Part shown: one piece after another, positions 7,184 to 13,233 of the stretch
How the letters are laid out: the number at the start of each line of letters is the position of its first letter
How positions within the stretch are numbered: the stretch's first letter is position 1
Source: a virus
Virus record (IMG/VR): IMGVR_UViG_3300025832_000063
Coordinates: 1 to 24,457 of that record
Length of the DNA: 24,457 bases
Strand: one strand, 5' to 3'
Position numbers and translations under genes: made by a program
Notes under the pieces: model-generated
What the model saw: only the letters and a program-made list of their open reading frames with translations
Told to the model about the DNA's origin: nothing
The model's database searches: none

Positions 7184-7428
7184 TGGGTGAGCTTAAAAAG
7201 TGGAGAGATGAGAAGTGGGTTCGTATAGGGACTGACGGTTCTATTAAAGGAGCGTGCGGTACTAGTAAGAATAAAAAGAACCCTGATAGATGTTTACCAC
7301 TTAATAAAGCTAATAGTATGAGTAAAGCAGAAAGAGCTTCAACTGCTAAAAAGAAAAAGAAGTACGGCAGAAAAAAACAGTTTGTGTCCAATACCAAGGC
7401 AGGTAGGGTCACAAGAAAAAGCGTCTAA
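7183..7428 (+). CDS. Basic CGTSK...RCLP-type small phage protein
   Basis: An 81-residue, strongly basic protein. The order of motifs is WRDEKWVRIGTDGSIKGACG at 7-26, then TSKNKKNPDRCLP at 27-39, then KANSMSKAERASTAKKKKK at 43-61, and a Lys/Arg tail. This arrangement (WVRI.TDG.I.G.CGTSK..KNPDRCLP...A.S.SK.ERA.TA.KKK) is one I know from many phages and some large eukaryotic viruses as a conserved protein without a known function. Two cysteines (in CGTSK and RCLP) are spaced like a half zinc site or a disulfide. Its TAATG overlap couples it to the microprotein before it. Nucleic-acid binding is plausible from charge but unproven. The gene ends just before a promoter, so it closes the packaging operon. 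Confidence 0.8.
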   Translation: MGELKKWRDEKWVRIGTDGSIKGACGTSKNKKNPDRCLPLNKANSMSKAERASTAKKKKKYGRKKQFVSNTKAGRVTRKSV

Positions 7429-7447
7429 AATATAAATAAATTTTGTT

Positions 7448-7455
7448 TAACTTTG
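7448..7455 (+). promoter_or_regulatory. Bacteroidota-type promoter -7 element (TAACTTTG) before scaffold and capsid genes
   Basis: TAACTTTG fits TAnnTTTG and lies in the 43-base gap between the basic small gene and the ATG at 7472. Expected transcription start is about 7460, giving a leader near 12 bases that includes AATCAAATCAAATG. No TTG -33 box at normal spacing is evident. It would give the scaffold/capsid unit its own transcript. Confidence 0.6.
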
Positions 7456-7471
7456 CATAAAATCAAATCAA

Positions 7472-8572
7472 ATGGAAATTAAAGTAAAAGCGTTAGACGG
7501 TGTAGAGCAGAAGTCTACAGCGGAGGTGGAAGAGGAATTGCTAGAAAAGCATGAAGAGCAGTTTGAGGACTCAGCACCAACAGAAGAAACTCAGGTAATA
7601 GAAGAACCGCAAGCCGAAGAGGTTGAGCAGCAAGAGCCGCAAGGCATTACCGAGGAGCAAGTTCTTTCACATATTAAAGAAAGATACAATAAGGAGATTA
7701 CATCAGTAGATGAGTTGTTTGTAGAGCGAGAAGCTCAAGAAGAACTACCTGAGGATGTAGCTGCTTATTTTAAGTATAAAAAAGAAACAGGGCGAGGCAT
7801 CAGTGACTATGTTAAATTACAACAGGACTTTGATGAGGTAAACCCTGAATCTTTGCTAAGAGATTATCTTAAGGCTACGGAAACAGCTCTTGACGATGAC
7901 GACATTCAGTCGTTAATGGATGAGTATTCCTACGATGCAGACTTAGATGAAGAGTCGGACATTAAGAAAATCAAGGTGGCAAAGAAAAAAGCTATTGCTA
8001 AGGCTAAGAACTACTTTACCGAGCAGCAGGAGATGTACAAGCAACCACTTGAGTCAAGACAGGAAGCTATCTCTGAGGGCGAGAATGAGGAGTACAAAGC
8101 GTATAAGCAGTATTTGAATGAGGCGGCAACGCAGCAAGAGGAGACAAAAAGAAAGTCTGAGTGGTTCTCACAAAAGACTGACGAGGTTTTTAACAATGAG
8201 TTCAAAGGTTTTGAGTTCAATATTGGAGAAGACCAAGTCACTTTTAATCCGGGTAGTGCAGAGGAAGTAAAGAAGGCTCAGCTATCACCAATGAATTTTG
8301 TTAACAAGTATTTGGATGATAACGGACTTATGAATGACGCTGCAGGATACCACAAAGCACTAGCCGTTGCAATGAATCCTGAGAAGTTTGCTCAATTTTT
8401 TTATGAGCAGGGTAAAGCAAATGCGACAGAGGATGTTATGAGGAAGACTAAGAATATTAATATGACAACTCGCAACGCCCCTGCTTCAACTGTTAAATCA
8501 GGAGCACAAGTTAGGTCTTTGAGCAGTGACTCAGGTCGAGGTTTAAAGATTAGGAGTATTAAAAGAAAATAA
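7472..8572 (+). CDS. Putative capsid scaffold protein
   Basis: A 366-residue acidic, mostly helical protein immediately upstream of the major capsid gene, the usual place for a scaffold. Residues 15-65 are extremely rich in E and Q (EEELLEKHEEQFEDSAPTEE and similar), probably disordered. Residues 65-250 are long charged helices with coiled-coil character. The segment at about 265-320 (SPMNFVNKYLDDNGLMNDAA, then AMNPEKFAQFFYEQGKA) is the most conserved-looking part. The C-terminus turns basic (SGRGLKIRSIKRK), as in scaffolds whose basic tail binds the inner face of the capsid. The role would be to direct procapsid assembly and then leave. No protease gene or cleavage site is visible. The assignment rests on position, composition and charge layout. 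Confidence 0.72.
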   Translation: MEIKVKALDGVEQKSTAEVEEELLEKHEEQFEDSAPTEETQVIEEPQAEEVEQQEPQGITEEQVLSHIKERYNKEITSVDELFVEREAQEELPEDVAAYFKYKKETGRGISDYVKLQQDFDEVNPESLLRDYLKATETALDDDDIQSLMDEYSYDADLDEESDIKKIKVAKKKAIAKAKNYFTEQQEMYKQPLESRQEAISEGENEEYKAYKQYLNEAATQQEETKRKSEWFSQKTDEVFNNEFKGFEFNIGEDQVTFNPGSAEEVKKAQLSPMNFVNKYLDDNGLMNDAAGYHKALAVAMNPEKFAQFFYEQGKANATEDVMRKTKNINMTTRNAPASTVKSGAQVRSLSSDSGRGLKIRSIKRK

Positions 8573-8590
8573 TTTTAAAAAAACAAAAAA
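8573..8590 (+). promoter_or_regulatory. A-rich translation leader before the major capsid gene
   Basis: The 18 bases before the capsid ATG are almost only A and T, with runs of seven and six A. There is no Shine-Dalgarno sequence. Bacteroidota ribosomes rely on A-rich, unstructured leaders, and this pattern is expected for a very strongly translated gene. A similar A-rich leader precedes the gene at 10938. Confidence 0.5.
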
Positions 8591-10033
8591 ATGGCAGGTT
8601 CAGTACAGACTAGTCCGGGCTTTGATTTACAGCCCTCAGCACAACAAGTGCCGACAGCGACTAATTACATTACAGATTTTAACTTCTTAAGTCAGTATCT
8701 ACCGGATACTTACGAGAAGGAATTCGAGCGTTACGGTAATCGTACCGTAGCATCTTTCCTACGATTGGTTGGAGCAGAGATGCCTTCTAACTCAGACCTT
8801 ATCAAATGGGCAGAGCAAGGAAGACTACACACTAAATACGTTAACTGTAGCTCAGGTGCAGCAGCAGCGCAAGGTACTGCAACTATTACAGTAGCAGATG
8901 TTCTTGACCCTAATAGACAGAATATTGGCTTAACAGCAGGTTCTATTGCTATTCGTGTAGGTAATACAGTTATGATTTCTGACAACGCAGGTTCAGGAAG
9001 CAATAAAGGGGTTGTAACTTTGGTTGATACAGCAGCAGGTACTTTCAATGTAGCTTATTATGAAGGTACAGGTCAAGCGTTTGGTAACACCGCAACCTTA
9101 ACTGTATTTATTTACGGTTCTGAGTTTAAGAAAGGAACGAATGGTATGGCAGGTTCTTTAGAGGCTTCTGATGAAATCTTTGAAAACAGTCCAATCATCC
9201 TTAAAGATAAGTATGCAGTATCAGGTTCTGATATGGCTCAAATCGGATGGGTTGAAGTTACTACAGAGAATGGTGCGGCAGGATACCTTTGGTACTTGAA
9301 GTCTGAGCACGAAACTCGTCTTCGTTTTGATGACTACCTAGAAACATCTATGTTGGAGGCGGTTCCTGCAGCAGCAGGCTCAGGTGCAGCATCAGCAACA
9401 GGTGATGCAGGTAACAAAGGTTCTGAAGGTGTATTCTACGTTGTAGAGAACAGAGGTAACGTATGGTCAGGTGGTAACCCTAACGTATTGGGTGACTTTG
9501 ACGCTGTTATCCAACGTCTTGACAAGCAAGGTTCTATTGAAGAGAACGTAATCTTCGTTGACCGTCAGTTCGGATTCGATGTTGATGACATGTTAGCTGC
9601 TCAGAACTCTTACGGTGCAGGTGGTACGTCTTACGGACTATTTGACAATGACGAAGAGATGGCTCTTAACTTAGGATTCACAGGATTCCGAAGAGGTTAT
9701 GACTTCTACAAGTCTGATTGGAAATACTTGAATGACCCAACTATGCGTGGTGGTTTACCATCAGGAGCAGGTTCAGGAAAAATTAACGGATTGTTAGTTC
9801 CTGCAGGTTCAACTTCAGTGTATGACCAAATCTTAGGTAAGAACGCTAAGCGTCCTTTCTTACATGTACGTTACCGTGCTTCACAAACTGAAGACCGACG
9901 TTACAAGACTTGGATTACAGGTTCAGCAGGTGGCGCAGCTACTTCTAGCTTGGATGCAATGGAGGTTAACTTCTTGTCTGAGAGAGCTGTATGTACTTTA
10001 GGTGCAAACAACTTCTTCTTATTCCAAGAGTAG
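8591..10033 (+). CDS. Major capsid protein
   Basis: A 480-residue protein after the putative scaffold, probably with the HK97 fold, forming the icosahedral shell. The N-terminal region contains FNFLSQYLPDTYEKEFERYG at 30-49 and LRLVGAEMPSNSDLIKWAEQ at 57-76, typical of capsid proteins of this phage group. Residues 93-177 are a Gly/Thr/Val-rich beta segment with VGNTVMISDNAG and FNVAYYEG, possibly an inserted beta-barrel or an enlarged E-loop. The core resumes with EIFENSPIILKDKYAVSGSD and ends with AVCTLGANNFFLFQE. The third codon positions lean to C in Phe, Tyr and Asn (TTC, TAC, AAC) more than in neighbouring genes, consistent with high expression. An A-rich leader precedes it and a strong terminator follows. 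The insert's structure is a guess. Confidence 0.87.
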   Translation: MAGSVQTSPGFDLQPSAQQVPTATNYITDFNFLSQYLPDTYEKEFERYGNRTVASFLRLVGAEMPSNSDLIKWAEQGRLHTKYVNCSSGAAAAQGTATITVADVLDPNRQNIGLTAGSIAIRVGNTVMISDNAGSGSNKGVVTLVDTAAGTFNVAYYEGTGQAFGNTATLTVFIYGSEFKKGTNGMAGSLEASDEIFENSPIILKDKYAVSGSDMAQIGWVEVTTENGAAGYLWYLKSEHETRLRFDDYLETSMLEAVPAAAGSGAASATGDAGNKGSEGVFYVVENRGNVWSGGNPNVLGDFDAVIQRLDKQGSIEENVIFVDRQFGFDVDDMLAAQNSYGAGGTSYGLFDNDEEMALNLGFTGFRRGYDFYKSDWKYLNDPTMRGGLPSGAGSGKINGLLVPAGSTSVYDQILGKNAKRPFLHVRYRASQTEDRRYKTWITGSAGGAATSSLDAMEVNFLSERAVCTLGANNFFLFQE

Positions 10034-10040
10034 TATATTA

Positions 10041-10080
10041 AAAAGGGAGTCCGTTATAGCGGACTCTCTTTTACTTTTTT
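10041..10080 (+). terminator. Strong intrinsic terminator after the major capsid gene
   Basis: The hairpin arms GAGTCCG (10047-10053) and CGGACTC (10060-10066) pair perfectly around a six-base loop TTATAG. The stem extends outward by a G:U and a G:C pair, then AAAA (10041-10044) against TTTT (10069-10072). A further T-run follows at 10075-10080. It lies 7 bases after the capsid stop. No clear promoter lies between it and the gene at 10100, so read-through would feed that gene. Confidence 0.85.
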
Positions 10081-10099
10081 AAATTCTAATTAAATTCAA

Positions 10100-10852
10100 A
10101 TGAAAAAAACAGTAGAGTACGTAGACAAGCAGTATAAATTATTAGGGAATACAACTCCGTTATCATTTATGCTCGCATCAAGAAACACAAGAAGATTTCC
10201 ATTGCTATGGTTTGATGAGGAGAAAGGAGAGAACAGAGCCCTTCGATACGCAAGAAACCAAAAGAGTCCGTTTGAGGACGAGCAGGATGGGAATGCAATA
10301 TTAGAGCCTATCATATTCGATGACGGCTTCCTTACAGTTCCAAAAACAAATCAGGTATTACAAAAGTTCTTAGAGATACACCCATCTAATGGTGTTAAGT
10401 ACGCTACCATTGACAAAGCTAAAGAGGCTAAGGAGATAGTAGAAGACCTTAACGTAGAGGTTGATGCATTAATTGCAGCTCGCGAGCTTTCAATAGAGCA
10501 GATAGAGGCCGTAACCCGTGTAGCGTTTGGTACAGACCCAAGCAACATCACTTCGGCAGAGCTTAGGAGAGATATTCTTTTATTCGCTAAGCAAGACCCA
10601 CACTCATTCTTAGCTGTTGTAGGAGACGCTTCGCTTCAGATTGACTCTAAGGTTCAGTCGTTCTTTGATAAGAACGTGTTAACGTTTAGAAACAACAAGA
10701 AGGATGTATTCTTTAATACGCCAAGCAATAAGAAGCGTATGCTGACAATACCTTTCGGTGAGGACCCGCTGTATGTGGTGTCGTCATACCTACAGAGCGA
10801 TGAGGGACTTGACGTCCTTGAGTTCTTAGAGAAGGTCGCAGAGACCAAGTAG
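10100..10852 (+). CDS. Conserved virion-associated protein downstream of the capsid gene
   Basis: A 250-residue soluble protein. It contains LLWFDEEKGENRALRYARNQ at 35-54, followed by SPFEDEQDGNAILEPIIFDD, and then LQKFLEIHPSNGVKY at 87-101. A helical middle follows (KAKEAKEIVEDLNVEVDALI), then VTRVAFGTDPSNITSAELRR and the DILLFAKQDPHSFL segment. I recognise this pattern from unannotated genes next to capsid genes in several marine phages, where the protein is expected to be a head-associated or completion protein; its activity is unknown. It has no membrane segment or signal peptide. The start at 10100 has the same TAAATTCAAATG-type leader as the scaffold gene. It stands alone between two terminators, which suggests that its expression is set by read-through from the capsid transcript. 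Confidence 0.75.
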   Translation: MKKTVEYVDKQYKLLGNTTPLSFMLASRNTRRFPLLWFDEEKGENRALRYARNQKSPFEDEQDGNAILEPIIFDDGFLTVPKTNQVLQKFLEIHPSNGVKYATIDKAKEAKEIVEDLNVEVDALIAARELSIEQIEAVTRVAFGTDPSNITSAELRRDILLFAKQDPHSFLAVVGDASLQIDSKVQSFFDKNVLTFRNNKKDVFFNTPSNKKRMLTIPFGEDPLYVVSSYLQSDEGLDVLEFLEKVAETK

Positions 10853-10853
10853 T

Positions 10854-10887
10854 AAAAGAGGAGGCAGAAATGCTTCCTTTTTTTTTT
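10854..10887 (+). terminator. Intrinsic terminator fused to the next promoter
   Basis: The arms GGAGGC (10860-10865) and GCTTCC (10872-10877) pair with one G:U wobble around the six-base loop AGAAAT. Ten T residues follow (10878-10887), and A-rich bases on the left can extend the stem. The T-tract runs directly into the -7 element at 10890 with only GC between. Confidence 0.8.
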
Positions 10888-10889
10888 GC

Positions 10890-10897
10890 TATCTTTG
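10890..10897 (+). promoter_or_regulatory. Bacteroidota-type promoter -7 element (TATCTTTG) for the virion-module array
   Basis: TATCTTTG fits TAnnTTTG and starts three bases after the terminator T-tract. Transcription would start near 10902, leaving a leader of about 36 bases that ends in the A-rich AAAAAGAAAAAACAATG. It would drive the four related genes from 10938 to 14748. A TTG -33 box is not evident because that position falls in the hairpin. Confidence 0.62.
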
Positions 10898-10937
10898 TTT
10901 CATTATTAATCATTTATATAGTTAAAAAGAAAAAACA

Positions 10938-11243
10938 ATGGTAAAATTTATCAAAGTAAACGACATTCCATCGCACGAGGTACTTATCATACCTATTGCA
11001 GAGATGTTAAAAGTACAAACAAGTAGTAGTACTGTAACTCAGGTAAGGTATGGTACTGTAAATACAGATATAAATATTATATCTATTGCTCACGACCCAA
11101 TGCCTTCATCTTCAGATACCGCTATGGTTGATTGGGTTACTAAGCAATTTATTGCAGCTAATCAACGACCTTGGTCAGAGCCGATGTATAATGTATCAGC
11201 TTCTGATGCTCCTTATTCAATTTCTAACATTACATTAACATAA
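10938..11243 (+). CDS. Short core virion-type protein, first of four related genes
   Basis: A 101-residue protein beginning MVKFIKVNDIPSHEVLIIPI. It is beta-rich with a single helix: strands near IAEMLKVQTSSSTVTQVRYG, a D-x-I-x-I-x-I-x-H strand (DINIISIAH), a helix around MVDWVTKQFIAANQ, and a final strand NITLT. Its pattern aligns loosely with the next gene and with the ends of the two following large proteins: a start with K-(F/Y)-(I/L), then V....T, then D...I.IT, then M....F/I, then a C-terminal I..I.(L/Y)(S/T). I take these as one family. An A-rich leader suggests high translation, so an abundant decoration or head-fibre base protein is plausible. No named family is recognised and function is inferred. 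Confidence 0.68.
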   Translation: MVKFIKVNDIPSHEVLIIPIAEMLKVQTSSSTVTQVRYGTVNTDINIISIAHDPMPSSSDTAMVDWVTKQFIAANQRPWSEPMYNVSASDAPYSISNITLT

Positions 11244-11245
11244 TT

Positions 11246-11539
11246 ATGACAAAGTATATATATTTAAACGACGGAACGAGTAACGTAATAATTTCAAATG
11301 TTGAAAAAATCATGGCTGTTGCAACAGCAGGAACTACATTATTAACATTAAAGATATTTCAAGAAGTTGATAATGATAGTTTTGATACCATAACAATAAC
11401 TCACGCTACTAACGTAGGAGCGCACGATATGAAGGTTTGGATTCTTGGAGTTATTCAAGACTTGTATAGTTCAAATTGGAAAGAGGTTGCTCCATTACAG
11501 GTTCCACCTAGAGCGATTTCATCAATAGTTTATTCTTAA
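11246..11539 (+). CDS. Short core virion-type protein, second of four related genes
   Basis: A 97-residue protein starting MTKYIYLNDGTSNVIISNVE. It has the same order of elements as its upstream neighbour: a KYIYLN strand, IMAVATAGTTLLTLKIF, a FDTITITHA strand, helix MKVWILGVIQDLYSSNW, and a closing strand ISSIVYS. The N-terminal KYIYLN and C-terminal I..IV.S also match the two ends of the 504-residue protein at 13234, as if that protein were this one with a large insert. It begins 2 bases after the previous stop and ends 4 bases before the next gene. A small structural virion subunit is likely. No catalytic motif, cysteine or membrane segment is visible. Confidence 0.68.
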   Translation: MTKYIYLNDGTSNVIISNVEKIMAVATAGTTLLTLKIFQEVDNDSFDTITITHATNVGAHDMKVWILGVIQDLYSSNWKEVAPLQVPPRAISSIVYS

Positions 11540-11543
11540 GCCT

Positions 11544-13232
11544 ATGGCAAAATATTTAGGAATACCGTTAACGGTATCAAATGGTAATAGGACACCTCTC
11601 ACGGCGCAGCCTGAAAAGCTTGTAAACGGAGATTTTTCCGACCCAACAGATGGGTGGACTTTTGGTAATAACACATCAATAGTAGGTGGTAAGTTGGTTT
11701 GTACAAGTTCAACTGCTTTTAGTCCTACCTATCAATCTGTAACAATATCTCAAAAAGCTTATGTAGTTACGTTTACGATAGATAGCATTTCGGGCGGTAG
11801 CGTAACTGCAAGCTTTCAAAACTCAAAAAACCTTACACCTAGAAGTGTCGCGGGTACGTATACAGAAAAAGTGGTTGCTCCCTCACCTTCTACTAGGTTT
11901 GATTTTTATACAACTGACGCAGGAGTTTCTTTTGAAATAAGTAACGTTTCAATAAAAGAAATAGCAGCTACAGAAACGCCTACCTATGGCTCACCTGAAT
12001 TGGCTACGAATGGGAACTTTGAAGATGCTAGTGATTGGTCCGGAACAAATTGGACTGTAAGTGGTAATGGTAAAGCTGTTCACGCAACTACCAATAATGA
12101 CAAACTTATTCAATCAATGGGTTTGGAATCAGGTAAGAAATATGCAATACAGTGGACTGTTGTAGATTACAGTTCAGGTTCTTTAGGTGTATCCGCTGCT
12201 AGTGGAACTAAGTCAGGTGATGACTCTGTAAGTGCTAACGGAACTTACAATACCGTTTTAGTAAGTAACGGTACAGCTTTTCAGATTTTTGCTAGTGGGG
12301 TAGCTTCATTATCAAGCGTATCCGTAAAAGAAGTTCCTTATGTAGAAAGCTCTAACTTAGTAACTTCTCCGTACACACAATCTTTTGATTTAGAAGAAAA
12401 TTGGAGTGCGGCAAACTCTTTGTTAAATTTTATAGGTGATAACTCAAGCCCTAGATATGCTACTTCTAATTCTAAAATTAATCTTGAGTTTGGTAAAACT
12501 TACAGGGTTAAGTTTGATATACTTAATAAAACATTAGGCGGCACAACAAATGCAGGTATAAGTAATACGGGGTACTTTAGTGGTGTTCCTTCATCTCAAA
12601 GAGTTACAACCTCAACAGGAAATACTAGCTTTGACTTTATAGCTGTTCTTGAAGATGTAGCGGGTAAAGCTGAGGGAATAAAACTTGTTGGTCAAAGTAC
12701 TGATACATTTACGATTGCCAACTTTTCAGTTACTGAGGTTCAATACAATTATCTACAGGTAACTGATGGTGGATTTAAGAAATCAGTAAAAGAGGGTGAT
12801 GTAATCTTCAATACATCCACAAGTACAGAGGGTGTTGTTAAACAGATTTTAGATAACAATGTATTACTAATGTCTAATGACAACTTCTCTACGGCAGGTG
12901 AGTTCTTTAACGTATTCGCAGCTAATGGTGACACGAGAGGTAATCAGGTTGTGCGAACGGATAACTACATTATGTCTGAGTATGATGAGAATGCAAGCAA
13001 CCCACAGGAGACTTCATTTTGGTTTGCAGGTGGTGTTAACGCAGATAAGGTTGCCTTAACGCAGCTTAACCCTGCAACTAACACGTTCTTTGTAGCAGGT
13101 GTTATTGAGGAGTACCTTGAGAGGCTTAACGCTCAGTCAGCAACGGCAAGCAGATTAGATATTCCTTTAGACGCGTTTAGAGACCACAAAAATAACGAGG
13201 TACTAGTAATAACAGCTATAACACTTTCATAA
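11544..13232 (+). CDS. Modular virion protein with three jelly-roll/carbohydrate-binding-like modules
   Basis: A 562-residue protein. A short N-terminus (MAKYLGIPLTV) resembles the neighbouring small proteins. Three similar modules follow: about 25-140, 150-264 and 270-399. The first two begin with NGDF/NGNF then a Trp-containing strand. All three have a K/AxYxVxF/W strand and end in (N/S)VS(I/V)KE or NFSVTE. This is the layout of beta-sandwich carbohydrate-binding modules, in which the last strand ends DNVSVKE-like. The C-terminal region (about 400-562) contains GDVIFNTSTSTEGVVKQILD and a final strand VLVITAITLS, close to the NITLT end of the gene at 10938. A role in virion decoration or glycan binding on host or surroundings is inferred. 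No catalytic residues are visible. Confidence 0.65.
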   Translation: MAKYLGIPLTVSNGNRTPLTAQPEKLVNGDFSDPTDGWTFGNNTSIVGGKLVCTSSTAFSPTYQSVTISQKAYVVTFTIDSISGGSVTASFQNSKNLTPRSVAGTYTEKVVAPSPSTRFDFYTTDAGVSFEISNVSIKEIAATETPTYGSPELATNGNFEDASDWSGTNWTVSGNGKAVHATTNNDKLIQSMGLESGKKYAIQWTVVDYSSGSLGVSAASGTKSGDDSVSANGTYNTVLVSNGTAFQIFASGVASLSSVSVKEVPYVESSNLVTSPYTQSFDLEENWSAANSLLNFIGDNSSPRYATSNSKINLEFGKTYRVKFDILNKTLGGTTNAGISNTGYFSGVPSSQRVTTSTGNTSFDFIAVLEDVAGKAEGIKLVGQSTDTFTIANFSVTEVQYNYLQVTDGGFKKSVKEGDVIFNTSTSTEGVVKQILDNNVLLMSNDNFSTAGEFFNVFAANGDTRGNQVVRTDNYIMSEYDENASNPQETSFWFAGGVNADKVALTQLNPATNTFFVAGVIEEYLERLNAQSATASRLDIPLDAFRDHKNNEVLVITAITLS

Positions 13233-13233
13233 G

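Noticed and set aside
8731-9048. 105-codon minus-strand frame within the capsid gene
   Set aside because: It is antisense to a strongly biased, highly expressed gene and has no recognisable features.
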